From: Streptomyces sp. XM83C | GTDB taxonomy: Bacteria; Actinomycetota; Actinomycetes; Streptomycetales; Streptomycetaceae | Length of the DNA: 43,131 bases | Assembly (NCBI RefSeq): GCF_023072675.1 | Contig: NZ_JALLGL010000014.1 | Span: 1 to 43,131 of the forward strand | Direction: 5' to 3' | Shown: positions 1 through 9,861 of the stretch, one piece after another | Position numbering within the stretch: the first letter of the stretch is position 1 | Layout of the letters: the number at the start of each line of letters is the position of its first letter | Program-made: the position numbers and the translations under genes | Notes under the pieces: model-generated | Database searches by the model: none | What the model was told of the DNA's origin: nothing | What the model saw: only the letters and a program-made list of their open reading frames with translations

Positions 1-408
1 GGCGAGGACCAGGGGCCGGCTCGCCCCCGCGGGTTCGGGGGCGGCCGGGGAGGGCACGCCGCGGACGGTGCCGTCGGGGGCGAGGAACGCCGGGTCGCCG
101 CCGGGCACCATGCCCAGCTCGCGGGCCCGGCGCTGCAGGGCCTGAGGGGCGGAGAAGGCGTCGACGTCCCGTTGCAGCGCCTGCTCCTCGTCGGTGAGGG
201 CCTTGGTGTCCTTCTGGAGGTCGTCCAGCTTGAAGGCGCCCTCGCTCAGGGCGGAGTTCAGCACGAGCAGCGCGATGAGGCCGCCGCCCAGCAGCAGGAC
301 GACCAGCAGCACGAACGGCGTACGGGCGGCCCGCCCCGGTGTCGCGGCCCCCGGGAGGAGCCGGGCGAGCCGGGCGGCGCGCCCCTTGAGTTCCGGTCTA
401 CTGCCCAC
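1..408 (-). CDS. ftsL: FtsL/DivIC-like septum formation protein (3' end cut by window)
   Basis: Bitopic membrane protein of the divisome, expected to work with FtsB/DivIC and FtsQ to recruit septal peptidoglycan synthesis. I translated it directly: it starts at GTG 408, three bases after GGAGGGGGG, and stays open to base 1, so 136 codons are visible and the C-terminus is missing. A basic cytoplasmic tail (residues 1-30) is followed by one hydrophobic segment (about 31-53), a heptad-like stretch (59-85) and the motif ALQRRARELGM (90-100) typical of FtsL/FtsB proteins. It lies 81 bases downstream of rsmH on the same strand, the usual rsmH-ftsL-ftsI order; ftsI should lie beyond the left edge. 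The family call is firm from context plus architecture; sequence alone cannot fully separate FtsL from FtsB. Confidence 0.85.
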   Translation of the reverse strand, partial: MGSRPELKGRAARLARLLPGAATPGRAARTPFVLLVVLLLGGGLIALLVLNSALSEGAFKLDDLQKDTKALTDEEQALQRDVDAFSAPQALQRRARELGMVPGGDPAFLAPDGTVRGVPSPAAPEPAGASRPLVLA

Positions 409-489
409 CGTCCCCCCTCCGATCCGGTTCTCCGCCCCGGCCCGCAGCCGGCGCCGCGGCGGGACCGGCAAGGCCCGCACCCGGGTCTG

Positions 490-1446
490 TCACTCCACGT
501 CCTCCCTGATGCGCTCGGCCCCGCGCAGCCGGGCGGGGGCGGCGCGGCGGTTGGCGGCGATCTCTTCCTCGGTGGGAAGTTCGGCACCACGCGTCAGGAG
601 CTTGAGCCGGGGCTGGTAGCGCTCGGGCACCACGGGCAGTCCGGGCGGCGCGGTGGACGCGGCGCCCGCCGCGAAGACCTGCTTGACCAGCCGGTCCTCC
701 AGCGAGTGGTACGACAGGACGGCGATCCGCCCGCCCACGGCGAGCGCCTTCACCGCGGCCGGGATCGCCCGCTCCAGCACGCTCAGCTCGCCGTTCACCT
801 CGATGCGCAGCGCCTGGAAGGTGCGCTTGGCCGGGTTGCCGCCGGTGCGTTTGGCGGCCTGCGGCAAGGCGTCGCGGATCAGCTCGACCAGGCGTGCGCT
901 GTTGCTGAACGGCTCCTTCTCCCGCTCGCGCACGATCGCCGCGACGATCCGCTTGGCCTGCTTCTCCTCGCCGTACGCGCGCAGGATCCGCACCAGCTCG
1001 CCGGGCGGGTAGGTGTTGAGGACCTCGGCGGCGCTGATGCCGGTCGTCTGGTCCATGCGCATGTCCAGCGGCGCGTCCTGCGCGTAGGCGAAGCCGCGGT
1101 CGGCCTCGTCGAGCTGCATGGAGGAGACACCGAGGTCGAACAGCACGCCCTGCACGCGCGCGATGCCGAGCCGGTCCAGCACGGCCGGCAGCTCGTCGTA
1201 GACGGCGTGCACGAGGGTGGCGCGCTCGCCGTGGGGGGCGAGTCGTTCACCGGACAGGCGCAGCGCCTCCTTGTCGCGGTCCAGGCCGACGAGCCGCGCC
1301 CCGGGGAACCGGGTGAGCAGGGCCTCGCTGTGGCCGCCGAGACCGAGGGTGCAGTCGACCACCACCGCCCCGGGCTCCTCGAGTGCGGGCGCCAGCAGGT
1401 CCAGGCACCGCTGGAGCATCACCGGGACGTGTCGACTCTGGCTCAA
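490..1446 (-). CDS. rsmH: 16S rRNA (cytosine1402-N4)-methyltransferase RsmH (MraW)
   Basis: SAM-dependent enzyme that N4-methylates C1402 in the 16S rRNA decoding centre. The 318-residue product is of normal family length. Visible landmarks are HVPVM at residues 6-10, the SAM-binding loop [10 protein letters not shown] at 31-40, [11 protein letters not shown] near 102-112, PLDMRMDQ, and the C-terminal [12 protein letters not shown] block. The TTG at 1446 is chosen because it keeps the conserved HVPVM motif and has AGAGGG about five bases upstream; the next in-frame ATG lies after that motif. It is the first gene of the division cluster on this strand. No mraZ lies between it and the divergent carbonic anhydrase gene. 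A good promoter-like sequence sits about 240 bases upstream. Confidence 0.96.
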   Translation of the reverse strand: MSQSRHVPVMLQRCLDLLAPALEEPGAVVVDCTLGLGGHSEALLTRFPGARLVGLDRDKEALRLSGERLAPHGERATLVHAVYDELPAVLDRLGIARVQGVLFDLGVSSMQLDEADRGFAYAQDAPLDMRMDQTTGISAAEVLNTYPPGELVRILRAYGEEKQAKRIVAAIVREREKEPFSNSARLVELIRDALPQAAKRTGGNPAKRTFQALRIEVNGELSVLERAIPAAVKALAVGGRIAVLSYHSLEDRLVKQVFAAGAASTAPPGLPVVPERYQPRLKLLTRGAELPTEEEIAANRRAAPARLRGAERIREDVE

Positions 1447-1850
1447 GGGGCCCTCTCAGGTCCGGCGCGGTCGCGCACGTACCGCTCGGTCCCCGCCCGC
1501 TCAGGAAGGGGAGGCGGGCCGGCGCCGGGGGCGTCGGCCGGCCGGGAGCGGGAGGAGGCCGGGCCGTACGTACGCACCGCGCACGTGGGAGATCTCCGGA
1601 CAGCGCGCCGGGGTCTTACGGGTCGGGGGGTCTCACGGTGGAGATCCGTCCAGCGGGGAGGGCCTGGCCTCCCGCTTCGCGTCACTTTAGTCCACCCTGT
1701 CTCGCGGTCAATCAACCGGCCTGCGCGTCGCGGGCGGGCAGGAGTGGAACCGCCGGAGGGGGGAAGACGACCCGGACGCCGCACTCTCACCACCTGTGTG
1801 GCTTAGCTCACAAGTAGGACGTGATGACGCTCTTCTCCCGCTCTCACAGC
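1447..1850. other. Divergent intergenic region without a gene
   Basis: About 400 bases between rsmH (minus) and the carbonic anhydrase gene (plus). It holds the rsmH promoter-like elements at 1684-1711 and the presumed long rsmH leader. Frames open here lack ribosome sites or recognisable domains, and I see no coding region. Confidence 0.5.
1684..1711 (-). promoter_or_regulatory. Candidate promoter for rsmH / division cluster
   Basis: Reading the minus strand, TTGACC (1711-1706) is followed after 16 bases by TAAAGT (1689-1684). Both match the vegetative SigHrdB consensus well (TTGACn, TAnnnT). Transcription should start near 1677, giving a leader of about 230 bases before the rsmH TTG. Inference from sequence only. 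Confidence 0.5.
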
Positions 1851-1879
1851 GCGACCACGCCGCCTGTGACCAGTACGGT
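1851..1879 (+). promoter_or_regulatory. Candidate promoter giving a leaderless carbonic anhydrase mRNA
   Basis: GCGACC (1851-1856), a 17-base spacer and TACGGT (1874-1879) resemble -35 and -10 elements. The -10 ends seven bases before ATG 1887, so transcription may begin at the start codon itself. This fits the lack of any Shine-Dalgarno sequence in front of that ATG. Confidence 0.4.
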
Positions 1880-1886
1880 CATGGGT

Positions 1887-2429
1887 ATGACGACTTCCGC
1901 ATCAGTTCCCGCCGGCTCCCAGGGCGGCATACAGGACACGGTGACCGACCGCTTGGTCGCGGCGAACGCGCGGTACGCCGCCGAGTTCACCGACCCCGGT
2001 ATGGACGCCCATCCGGTGCTGCGCGTGGCGATCGTGGCGTGCATGGACGCCCGTCTCGACCTGCACGCCGCGCTCGGCCTGGAGCTGGGCGACTGCCACA
2101 CCATCCGCAACGCGGGCGGTGTGGTCACCGACGACGTGATCCGCTCCCTGACCATCAGCCAGCGCGCGCTGGGCACCCGCAGCGTGGTGCTGATCCACCA
2201 CACCAACTGCGGTCTGGAGACCATCACCGAGGACTTCCGGCACGAGCTGGAGATGGAGGTGGGCCAGCGCCCGGCGTGGGCGGTGGAGGCGTTCCGGGAC
2301 GCGGAGCAGGACGTACGGCAGTCGATGCAGCGGGTGCGGACCTCGCCGTTCCTGCTGCACACCGACGACGTGCGCGGTTTCGTCTTCGATGTGAAGACGG
2401 GTCTGCTGCGCGAGATCGACCCGGCCTGA
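1887..2429 (+). CDS. Beta-class carbonic anhydrase
   Basis: Zinc enzyme that interconverts CO2 and bicarbonate. From ATG 1887 the product has 180 residues, the size of the short clade of bacterial beta enzymes. The zinc-site residues are visible: Cys52 in ACMDARLD, with the Asp54/Arg56 pair that gates the metal, and His105 and Cys108 in LIHHTNCGL. There is no signal peptide, so it should be cytoplasmic. Upstream in-frame starts exist (1821, 1824, 1881), but none has a ribosome site and the extra residues look non-conserved. ATG 1887 is preferred because a TACGGT -10 lies seven bases before it. It is monocistronic; the next gene starts 237 bases on. The fold call is secure; the exact start is less so. 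Confidence 0.88.
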   Translation: MTTSASVPAGSQGGIQDTVTDRLVAANARYAAEFTDPGMDAHPVLRVAIVACMDARLDLHAALGLELGDCHTIRNAGGVVTDDVIRSLTISQRALGTRSVVLIHHTNCGLETITEDFRHELEMEVGQRPAWAVEAFRDAEQDVRQSMQRVRTSPFLLHTDDVRGFVFDVKTGLLREIDPA

Positions 2430-2666
2430 CGGACACGGCCCGGCCCCGTATTTCACGGATCCCGCTCCCGCCGAGGCCGATAAGGTCGGTAGACCCGACT
2501 TGTCGCGGCCAGTTGTCCACAGTCGAGTGACACGAATCGGTAACGGCAGCAAGAATGCGGAGTGTGACGTCACGCGGGCCTGCTCCCGGGTGGTGTCCGT
2601 GATTCGGGGTGGGCCGGTTTCGCACGCAGAGCGTCGGCCCGGAAAGTACGGGCCGAGGAGGGCCGG

Positions 2667-3700
<1,034 letters not shown>

Positions 3701-3701
<1 letters not shown>

Positions 3702-5065
3702 TGAGCAGCGGGGGGACCGGGCGTCCGGAGGCCGACCGCGGGGAGCGGGGCGGCGTGCGGACCGCCCTGGCCGGGCTGACCACCCGCGGCCGTTCCTTCT
3801 TCGCCGCCGGTATCGCCGCGGCGATCTGCGCGTACGTGCTCGGGCAGGAGGACCTGCTGCGGGTCGGGCTGCTGCTGGCGGCGCTGCCGCTGGTGTGCGC
3901 GGCGGTGCTGTACCGCACCCGGTACCGGGTCGCGGCGAGCCGCCGGCTGTCGCCGGGGCGGGTCCCGGCGAGCAGCGAGGCCCGTGTCCATCTGCGCATG
4001 GACAACGTCTCGCGGCTGCCGACGGGGCTGCTGATGCTTCAGGACCGGGTGCCGTACGTGCTGGGGCCCCGGCCCCGGTTCGTGCTGGACCGGGTGGAGG
4101 CGGGCGGACGCCGCGAGGTGTCGTACCGGGTCCGCTCGGATCTGCGCGGACGGTACGCGCTGGGCCCGCTGCAGCTGCGGCTGTCGGACCCGTTCGGCAT
4201 GTGCGAGCTGACCCGCTCGTTCTCGGCGTACGACACGCTGACGGTGATCCCGCGCACCGAGCCGCTGCCGCCGGTGCGGCTGACCGGCGAGGCGACGGGG
4301 TACGGCGACGGGCGGCAGCGTTCGCTGGCGCTGGCCGGCGAGGACGACGTGATCCCTCGCGGCTACCGCTACGGCGATGACCTGCGCCGCGTGCACTGGC
4401 GGTCCACGGCGCGCTACGGCGAGCTGATGGTGCGCCGCGAGGAGCAGCCGCAGCGCTCCCGCTGCACGGTGCTGCTGGACACCCGCGGCATCGCCTACCG
4501 GGGCGCCGGCCCGGACTCGGCCTTCGAGTGGGCGGTCTCGGGTACGGCGTCGGTGCTGGTGCACATGCTGGAGCGGGGTTTCTCGGTACGGCTGCTGACC
4601 GACACGGGCAGCTCGGTGCCCGGCGAGGGCGCGGACGGTTTCGCGGGTGCGAGCCAGGAGTCGGCGGACGCGGCCGGGCTGATGATGGACACCCTCGCGG
4701 TGATCGACCACTCGGACGGCACGGGCCTGTCACCGGCGTACGACGTGCTGCGCGGCGGCAACGAGGGCCTGCTGGTGGCGTTCTTCGGCGACCTCGACGA
4801 GGAGCAGGCCGCGGTGGCGGGGCGGATGCGGCAGCGCAGCGCGGCCGCGATCGCCTTCGTCCTGGACAGCGAGGTGTGGGCGCGTGAACCGAACGGTGTG
4901 CCCGGACCGATGAAGAGGACAGAGGAACGGCTGCGGCTGCTGCGGGAGGCCGGCTGGACGGCGGTGGAGGTGCCGCGGGGCGCCTCGCTGACCGAGCTGT
5001 GGCGGCAGGCAGACCGGCTGCGCACGGGTGTGCTGTCGGCCGGGGGAACGGGGGAGGCACGGTGA
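3701..5065 (+). CDS. DUF58 domain membrane protein
   Basis: Likely partner of the MoxR ATPase. The 454-residue product starts at ATG 3701, overlapping the MoxR stop, with GGAGG five bases upstream (a TTG three bases earlier is less likely). Two hydrophobic segments lie near residues 30-70. The DUF58 signature follows in the middle: DDVIPRGYRYGDDLRRVHWR, then STARYGELMVRREEQP. The C-terminal half has the alternating pattern of a von Willebrand factor A-like fold, including CTVLLDTRG. No catalytic function can be read from it. Coupled translation with moxR suggests the two products act together at the membrane. Confidence 0.93.
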
Positions 5066-5093
5066 GCGGCGGGACGAGCGAAGGGGGAGCGCG

Positions 5094-7574
5094 GTGCTGA
5101 GCAGTCGGGCCCGGCTGGCCCTGTGCGCGTGGGCGGCCACGCTGCTGGCGGCGTGCGCGCTGCTGCCGCTGGTCGATCCCGCCACGTGGATCCTCCAGGC
5201 GGCGTTCCTGCTGGGCGTGCAGACCCTGGTGGGGGTGGCCACGCGCCGGGTGCCGCTGGCCCGCCCGGTCACCGTGCTGTCGCAGGCGATGGTGACGCTG
5301 CTGCTGCTCACGCTGCTGTTCGCCCGGCAGCAGGCGCTGGGCGGGATCGTGCCGGGCCCGGAGGCGTTCGCGCGTTTCGCCGATCTGTTCCAGCAGGGCT
5401 CGGACGACATCGCGCGGTACGCGATCCCGGCGCCCCTGGAGTCGGACGGCATCCGGCTGATGCTGCTCGGCGGGGTCCTGCTGATCGGGCTGCTGGTGGA
5501 CACGCTCGCGGTGACCTTCCGCAGCGCGGCCCCGGCGGGTCTGCCGCTGCTCGCGCTGTACTCGGTCGCGGCCGGTCTGTCCGACGGGGCGGGCGACTGG
5601 GTGTGGTTCCTGCTGGCGGCGGCCGGCTATCTGATGCTGCTGCTCGCCGAGGGGCGGGAGCGGCTGTCCCAGTGGGGGCGGGTGTTCGGCGGGGCGCCCC
5701 GTATGCCGGGGGCCGCTCCGGCGCCGTTGGCGCCGGTGCGCACGGGCCGCCGGATCGGTGCGGTCGCGCTCGGTATCGCCCTGGTGGTGCCGCTGTTGCC
5801 GCTGCCCGCGATACAGGGCGGTCTGCTGGACGGCGCCGGGAGCGGCGTCGGCTCGGGCAGCGGCGGCGGGGGCACGATCTCCGCGGTCAATCCGCTGGTG
5901 TCGCTGCGGGACAGCCTGAACCAGGACCAGGACCAGGTCGTGATGACGCTGCGCACGACGTCTCCGACGCTGACCGACATGTATCTGCGGATCGTGTCCC
6001 TGGACGACTTCGACGGCACGACGTGGCGGCCGGCGAAGCGGAGCATCACCTCCGTGCCGGACACGCTGCCGTCTCCGCCGGGCCTGTCCGCGGACATCCT
6101 CCGCTCGGAGGTGCGGACCCGGATCAGGGCGGCCGACGGCTACCGGCAGGAGTGGCTGCCGATGCCGTATCCGCCCAGCTCGGTGCAGGTGGGCGGCGAC
6201 TGGCGGTACGAACCGGTGGGCATGACGCTGGTCGGCGACCACCGCCAGACCACGGGCGGTCTCACCTGGGACGTGACCAGTCTGGACGTGCAGCCGACGG
6301 CCGAGCAGCTGGCGGCGGCGCCGCGGCCTCCGGCGGTAATGCTCCGCGAGTACACGGAGGTGCCGGATTCGCTGCCGTCGGTGGTGGCGCGCACGGCCCG
6401 CGCGATCACCGCGGGCGCGGACAGCGACTACGCGCGGGCGGTGAAGCTGCAGGACTACTTCGCCGTCACCGGCGGGTTCCAGTACGACACCGAGGTGGAG
6501 GTCGGCAGCGACTCCGGTGCGATAGCCCGCTTCCTGCGGGACAAGCAGGGCTTCTGCATCCACTTCTCGTTCGCGATGGCGGCGATGGCCCGCACACTGG
6601 GCATACCGTCCCGGGTCGCGGTGGGCTTCGCGCCGGGCACGCCGCAGGCGGACGGCTCGGTGAAGGTGGGGCTGAAGGACGCGCACGCCTGGCCGGAGCT
6701 GTACTTCGAGGGCGTGGGCTGGACCCGGTTCGAGCCGACGCCCAGCCGGGGGACGACGCCGTCGTACACGGTGGCGGACACGCCCGGCAACACCGTCCCG
6801 GACGTTCCGCGGCCATCGCATTCGGCGGGCGCCGACGCGTCGACGTCCCCGACGGAGTCCGCGGGCTGTGACGCGCTGGACAAGCGGCTGGAGGCCTGCG
6901 CCGGTGCCCTGCCGCCCGTCTCGGGGGACGACGCGGGCAGCGGTACGCCGTGGTGGGGGCTGCTGGGCTGGTCCCTGCTGGGGCTCGCGCTGGCCGCGGT
7001 GCCTCTGGCGCCGATGCTGTGGCGGCTGCGGCGGCGGGCGGTGCGGCTGGCGTCGGCGCAGCACGGTCCGGGGACGAGCGGCGCCGACGGCCCGGTGCCC
7101 GCGGCCGGCCCGGAGCTCGCTGCCGGGCCGGGTACGGCGCCGGCGGACGGCGAAGGGATCGCCGCGGGGAGGGTGCTCGCGGTGTGGCAGGAGCTCACGG
7201 ACACCGCCTGGGACTTCGGCATCCCGCCGGACGAGGCGCTGACGCCGCGCAAGGCGGCGGCGCGGATCGTGCGGCTGGGAGAGCTGGACGAGCCGGCCGC
7301 GGCGTCGGTGCACCGGGTGGCGGGCGCGGTGGAGCAGGTGCTGTTCGCGCCGCGTCCCGAGACGCGGCCGGGGCTGGCGGAGGACGCCCGCAGGGTACGG
7401 GCGGCGCTGCGGGCGCGGGCGAGCCGGCGGACGAGGCTGCGTGCGGTCGTCGCGCCCCGCTCGGCCGTCCGGGCGGTCTGGGACCTGTCGGCCCGCTGGG
7501 CAGCGATCCGCAGCCGCTGGGCGGCCCGCTGGTCCGCGCTGCTCCGTCGCCCGACGCCGCAACAGCCGAGCTGA
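5094..7574 (+). CDS. Transglutaminase-like membrane protein (TgpA type, DUF3488/DUF4129)
   Basis: Membrane protein with an extracytoplasmic transglutaminase/cysteine-protease-like core. GTG 5094 is chosen because AAGGGGGA ends five bases before it; the 826-residue product then begins directly with the first membrane segment. Several membrane helices occupy about residues 8-240. The core has the expected catalytic Cys488 (QGFCIHFSFA) and His531 (DAHAWPELYF); the third position is Glu547 in FEPTP, where many relatives have Asp. A further membrane helix (about 620-645) is followed by a cytoplasmic DUF4129-like tail. Third gene of the operon, 28 bases after the DUF58 gene. The domain assignment is firm; the substrate is unknown. 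Confidence 0.93.
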   Translation: MLSSRARLALCAWAATLLAACALLPLVDPATWILQAAFLLGVQTLVGVATRRVPLARPVTVLSQAMVTLLLLTLLFARQQALGGIVPGPEAFARFADLFQQGSDDIARYAIPAPLESDGIRLMLLGGVLLIGLLVDTLAVTFRSAAPAGLPLLALYSVAAGLSDGAGDWVWFLLAAAGYLMLLLAEGRERLSQWGRVFGGAPRMPGAAPAPLAPVRTGRRIGAVALGIALVVPLLPLPAIQGGLLDGAGSGVGSGSGGGGTISAVNPLVSLRDSLNQDQDQVVMTLRTTSPTLTDMYLRIVSLDDFDGTTWRPAKRSITSVPDTLPSPPGLSADILRSEVRTRIRAADGYRQEWLPMPYPPSSVQVGGDWRYEPVGMTLVGDHRQTTGGLTWDVTSLDVQPTAEQLAAAPRPPAVMLREYTEVPDSLPSVVARTARAITAGADSDYARAVKLQDYFAVTGGFQYDTEVEVGSDSGAIARFLRDKQGFCIHFSFAMAAMARTLGIPSRVAVGFAPGTPQADGSVKVGLKDAHAWPELYFEGVGWTRFEPTPSRGTTPSYTVADTPGNTVPDVPRPSHSAGADASTSPTESAGCDALDKRLEACAGALPPVSGDDAGSGTPWWGLLGWSLLGLALAAVPLAPMLWRLRRRAVRLASAQHGPGTSGADGPVPAAGPELAAGPGTAPADGEGIAAGRVLAVWQELTDTAWDFGIPPDEALTPRKAAARIVRLGELDEPAAASVHRVAGAVEQVLFAPRPETRPGLAEDARRVRAALRARASRRTRLRAVVAPRSAVRAVWDLSARWAAIRSRWAARWSALLRRPTPQQPS

Positions 7575-8013
7575 CCTGGCCGAGGTCGCGTCGCCGGGCA
7601 CGGGCGAAGACGTGCGGCGCCGGTCCCGGGTCTGCGGGCGGCGGGGGGGCGGGCCTGCCGCCGCCTGGGCCCCGGGCAGGTGCGATCCGGTGTGCCGGGT
7701 CGGGGCGGCCGGCTTCGGACAGCGGCGGCTGCGCTGCCATCGGGTCGGGGCGGCCTGATCGGTGCGCCGGTCCGGGTCAGAGGCGGGGCGGGGCCTGTCC
7801 GAGCCCCCTGGGGCCCGCGGCTCCGGGCGGGGCCGGGTCGGCATGCAGGGTGCCTGCTCGGTCAGCGCGCCGGTCGGCGGCGAGGTGCCGGTGTGGGCGC
7901 AGGGCGCGCCGGTCGTGGGTATTCGAGGCCGCTGGTGTGCGGGGCCGGTTGTGGGTGTGCGATGCCGAGCGTGGGTCTGCGGGGCCGGACGCTGGTGTGC
8001 GGGTGTATGTACG
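7575..8013. other. Non-coding GC-rich spacer with imperfect repeats
   Basis: About 440 bases between convergent genes. The right half (about 7925-8005) contains imperfect direct repeats around TGCGGGGCCGG and CTGGTGTGCGGG. Open frames here have no ribosome site and no plausible protein. I see no gene. Confidence 0.5.
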
Positions 8014-8047
8014 TGAAGGGGCGACCACCGAGGTGGTCGCCCCTTCA
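8014..8047. terminator. Bidirectional hairpin terminator
   Basis: Perfect inverted repeat with 16-base arms (8014-8029 and 8032-8047) and a two-base loop, placed between the ends of the convergent transglutaminase and DUF3040 genes. No T-run follows, as is normal in Streptomyces. Confidence 0.85.
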
Positions 8048-8070
8048 GGCGTCTGGCTGATGTTTCCTGG

Positions 8071-8460
8071 TCAGTGGCCCTGCTCGTCCCGGCGGCGCTG
8101 CCAGCGCTGTTCGATGCGGTCCATCATGGAGCGCTTGGGACGGCCCGGGTGCCGACCGTGGGAAGGGGTGCCGGCCTGTTCGCCGGGCTTGGGGGCCTTG
8201 CGCCAGCCGGTCACGGCGAGCACCGCGCATCCCAGCATGACGAGGAATCCCACCACGCTGAGCCAGACCTGCTGGGCGACCATTCCGGCCATGAGGAGCG
8301 CAATACCAACAAGGAAGCCCGCGACCGCCTGGTAGACCCGCCGCCGGGTGTACGTACGCAGCCCGCTTCCCTCAAGCGCCGACGCGAACTTGGGATCTTC
8401 GGCGTACAGCGCTCGCTCCATCTGCTCGAGCATGCGCTGCTCGTGCTCCGAGAGCGGCAC
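8071..8460 (-). CDS. DUF3040 small membrane protein
   Basis: The 129-residue product starts at GTG 8460, with GAGGAGGA four bases upstream. The N-terminus (PLSEHEQRMLEQMERAL, then EDPKFASAL) is the diagnostic DUF3040 pattern found across actinobacteria. Two hydrophobic helices at about residues 44-85 are followed by a basic tail rich in Arg, Lys and Pro (GRHPGRPKRS), likely cytoplasmic. Function is unknown. An in-frame upstream extension exists but lacks a ribosome site and the conserved start. It is monocistronic, followed by the strong bidirectional hairpin. Confidence 0.9.
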   Translation of the reverse strand: MPLSEHEQRMLEQMERALYAEDPKFASALEGSGLRTYTRRRVYQAVAGFLVGIALLMAGMVAQQVWLSVVGFLVMLGCAVLAVTGWRKAPKPGEQAGTPSHGRHPGRPKRSMMDRIEQRWQRRRDEQGH

Positions 8461-8698
8461 GGAGTCCTCCTCATCGTGCAGTCGCCGGGGCGACCCGGGG
8501 GGTCTCTTCAGGATAGGCGGGGAATCGCCCCCTTGAAACCCGCCCCTCTGCGCCAGTTGGGCAACCGGGATCCGCCATGCGCGTTCCGGCTCGCTGAGGC
8601 TTCCATTCCCCGGCGACCGGCCCGTCATGCCGGGCGGTCTGCTTCGATCATACGGCTCCGAGCCCTCGAACGGAGGGGCTGTGGCTTACTCCATCTGC

Positions 8699-8726
8699 GG
8701 CGCTGCCGCTGATCAGCGGCAGCGCC
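8699..8726 (-). terminator. Hairpin terminator of the methyltransferase gene
   Basis: Perfect 28-base palindrome (14-base arms meeting without a loop; an in vivo loop of about four bases is expected), 21 bases beyond the methyltransferase stop codon. Confidence 0.75.
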
Positions 8727-8747
8727 CCGGCGGTCACGGGCGGCGGC

Positions 8748-9518
8748 TCAGGCCCCTGCGGCACCTTCGGTCTCACCGAGCACATGGAGCTGTGTGGCCA
8801 CGGAGTGGAACGCGGGCAGTTGGGCGGCGGCTTCCTCCAGCTTCAGCAGTGCCTCCAGCGCGCCGGGCTCGGTGTCGACGAGGACGCCGGGCACGAGGTC
8901 GGCGAAGACCCGCACGCCGTGCACCGCGCCGACCCGCAGCCCCGCGGCCTCGAACAGCGAGGTCAGCTGCTCGGCGGTGAACCGGCGCGGCACGGGGTCG
9001 CCGTCGCCCCAGCGACCGCTGGGGTCGTCGAGCGCCTGCCGGGCCTCCTTGAAGTGACCGGCGAGGGCGCGTGCGAGGACGGCACCGCCGAGGCCGGCGG
9101 CGAGGACGCTGACGACGCCGTCGGGGCGCAGGGCGGCGACGGCGTTGCGGAGGCCTTCGGCGGGGTCGTCGACGTATTCGAGGACGCCGTGGCACAGGAC
9201 GACGTCGTACCCGCCGCGCTCGACCACGTCGAAGAGGCCGTGCGCGTCGCCCTGGACGCCCTTGACCCGCTCGGCCACGCCGGCTTCGGCGGCGCGGCGC
9301 TCCAGCGCGAACAGGGCGTTGGGGCTGGGGTCGACGACGGTGACGCGGTGGCCGAGCCGGGCGAGGGGCACGGCGAAGTTGCCGCTGCCTCCGCCGGTGT
9401 CGAGGACGTCGAGCGAGTCCCGTCCCGTCGCCTTGGCCCGGCGGTCGAGGGCGTCCTGGAGGACCTCCCAGACCACGGCGGTACGGAGAGAGGCTCGGGG
9501 TCGCATCGGGTCCGACAC
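8748..9518 (-). CDS. Class I SAM-dependent methyltransferase
   Basis: 256-residue enzyme with a Rossmann-type SAM-binding fold. Motif I is VLDTGGGSGNFAVPLARLG (about 38-56), followed by the acidic end of strand 2 (VTVVDPSP), QGDAHGL (motif II region) and CHGVLEYVDDP (post-motif), the pattern of the SmtA/CmoA-like group. The acceptor cannot be inferred; free-standing copies like this modify small molecules or tRNA. GTG 9518 has GAGGAG nine bases upstream. A TAGGGT hexamer at 9626-9621 on the same strand could be its -10 element, about 100 bases upstream. A terminator hairpin lies just past its end, so it appears monocistronic. Confidence 0.88.
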   Translation of the reverse strand: MSDPMRPRASLRTAVVWEVLQDALDRRAKATGRDSLDVLDTGGGSGNFAVPLARLGHRVTVVDPSPNALFALERRAAEAGVAERVKGVQGDAHGLFDVVERGGYDVVLCHGVLEYVDDPAEGLRNAVAALRPDGVVSVLAAGLGGAVLARALAGHFKEARQALDDPSGRWGDGDPVPRRFTAEQLTSLFEAAGLRVGAVHGVRVFADLVPGVLVDTEPGALEALLKLEEAAAQLPAFHSVATQLHVLGETEGAAGA

Positions 9519-9861
9519 GGCAGTTGACTCCTCGGCGCGGCACCGTCGGCGGCCCGGCGGTGCGATCGGGCTGCCTCCGCTCGGTCCGGGGACGGTGAAG
9601 GAGGCGTTCAGGCGTCCTCCACCCTATTGCCTCCGGCGCGCTGCCCGGCCATGACGGTCACGGACCGGGACATCCGGGTCACCGGCGCCCGGGGCCGCCG
9701 CGGGCGCGGGCGGGCTGCGCCGACACGTGCGGGGGCTGCTGTCGCCGTCTCGGGCGGGACCGCTGCCGCCGTCACGGGCAGGGGCGGTAGCTGCCGTGGC
9801 GGGCTGAGGCGGCGGCCGGCGTGGCGGGCGAGGGGCGTGGCCGGTCGGCGGGCCGGTGCTG
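9519..9861. other. Intergenic region, no gene seen
   Basis: 343 bases between two minus-strand genes. It holds the TAGGGT promoter-like element for the methyltransferase (9621-9626) and GC-rich sequence with imperfect repeats of a CCCGTGACGGCGGCAG-like unit near 9755-9780. No reading frame has a start site or recognisable product. Confidence 0.4.

Noticed and set aside
9519-9861. A small gene between the methyltransferase and HEPN genes
   Set aside because: Frames here have no ribosome site and only repetitive Gly/Arg/Ala composition.
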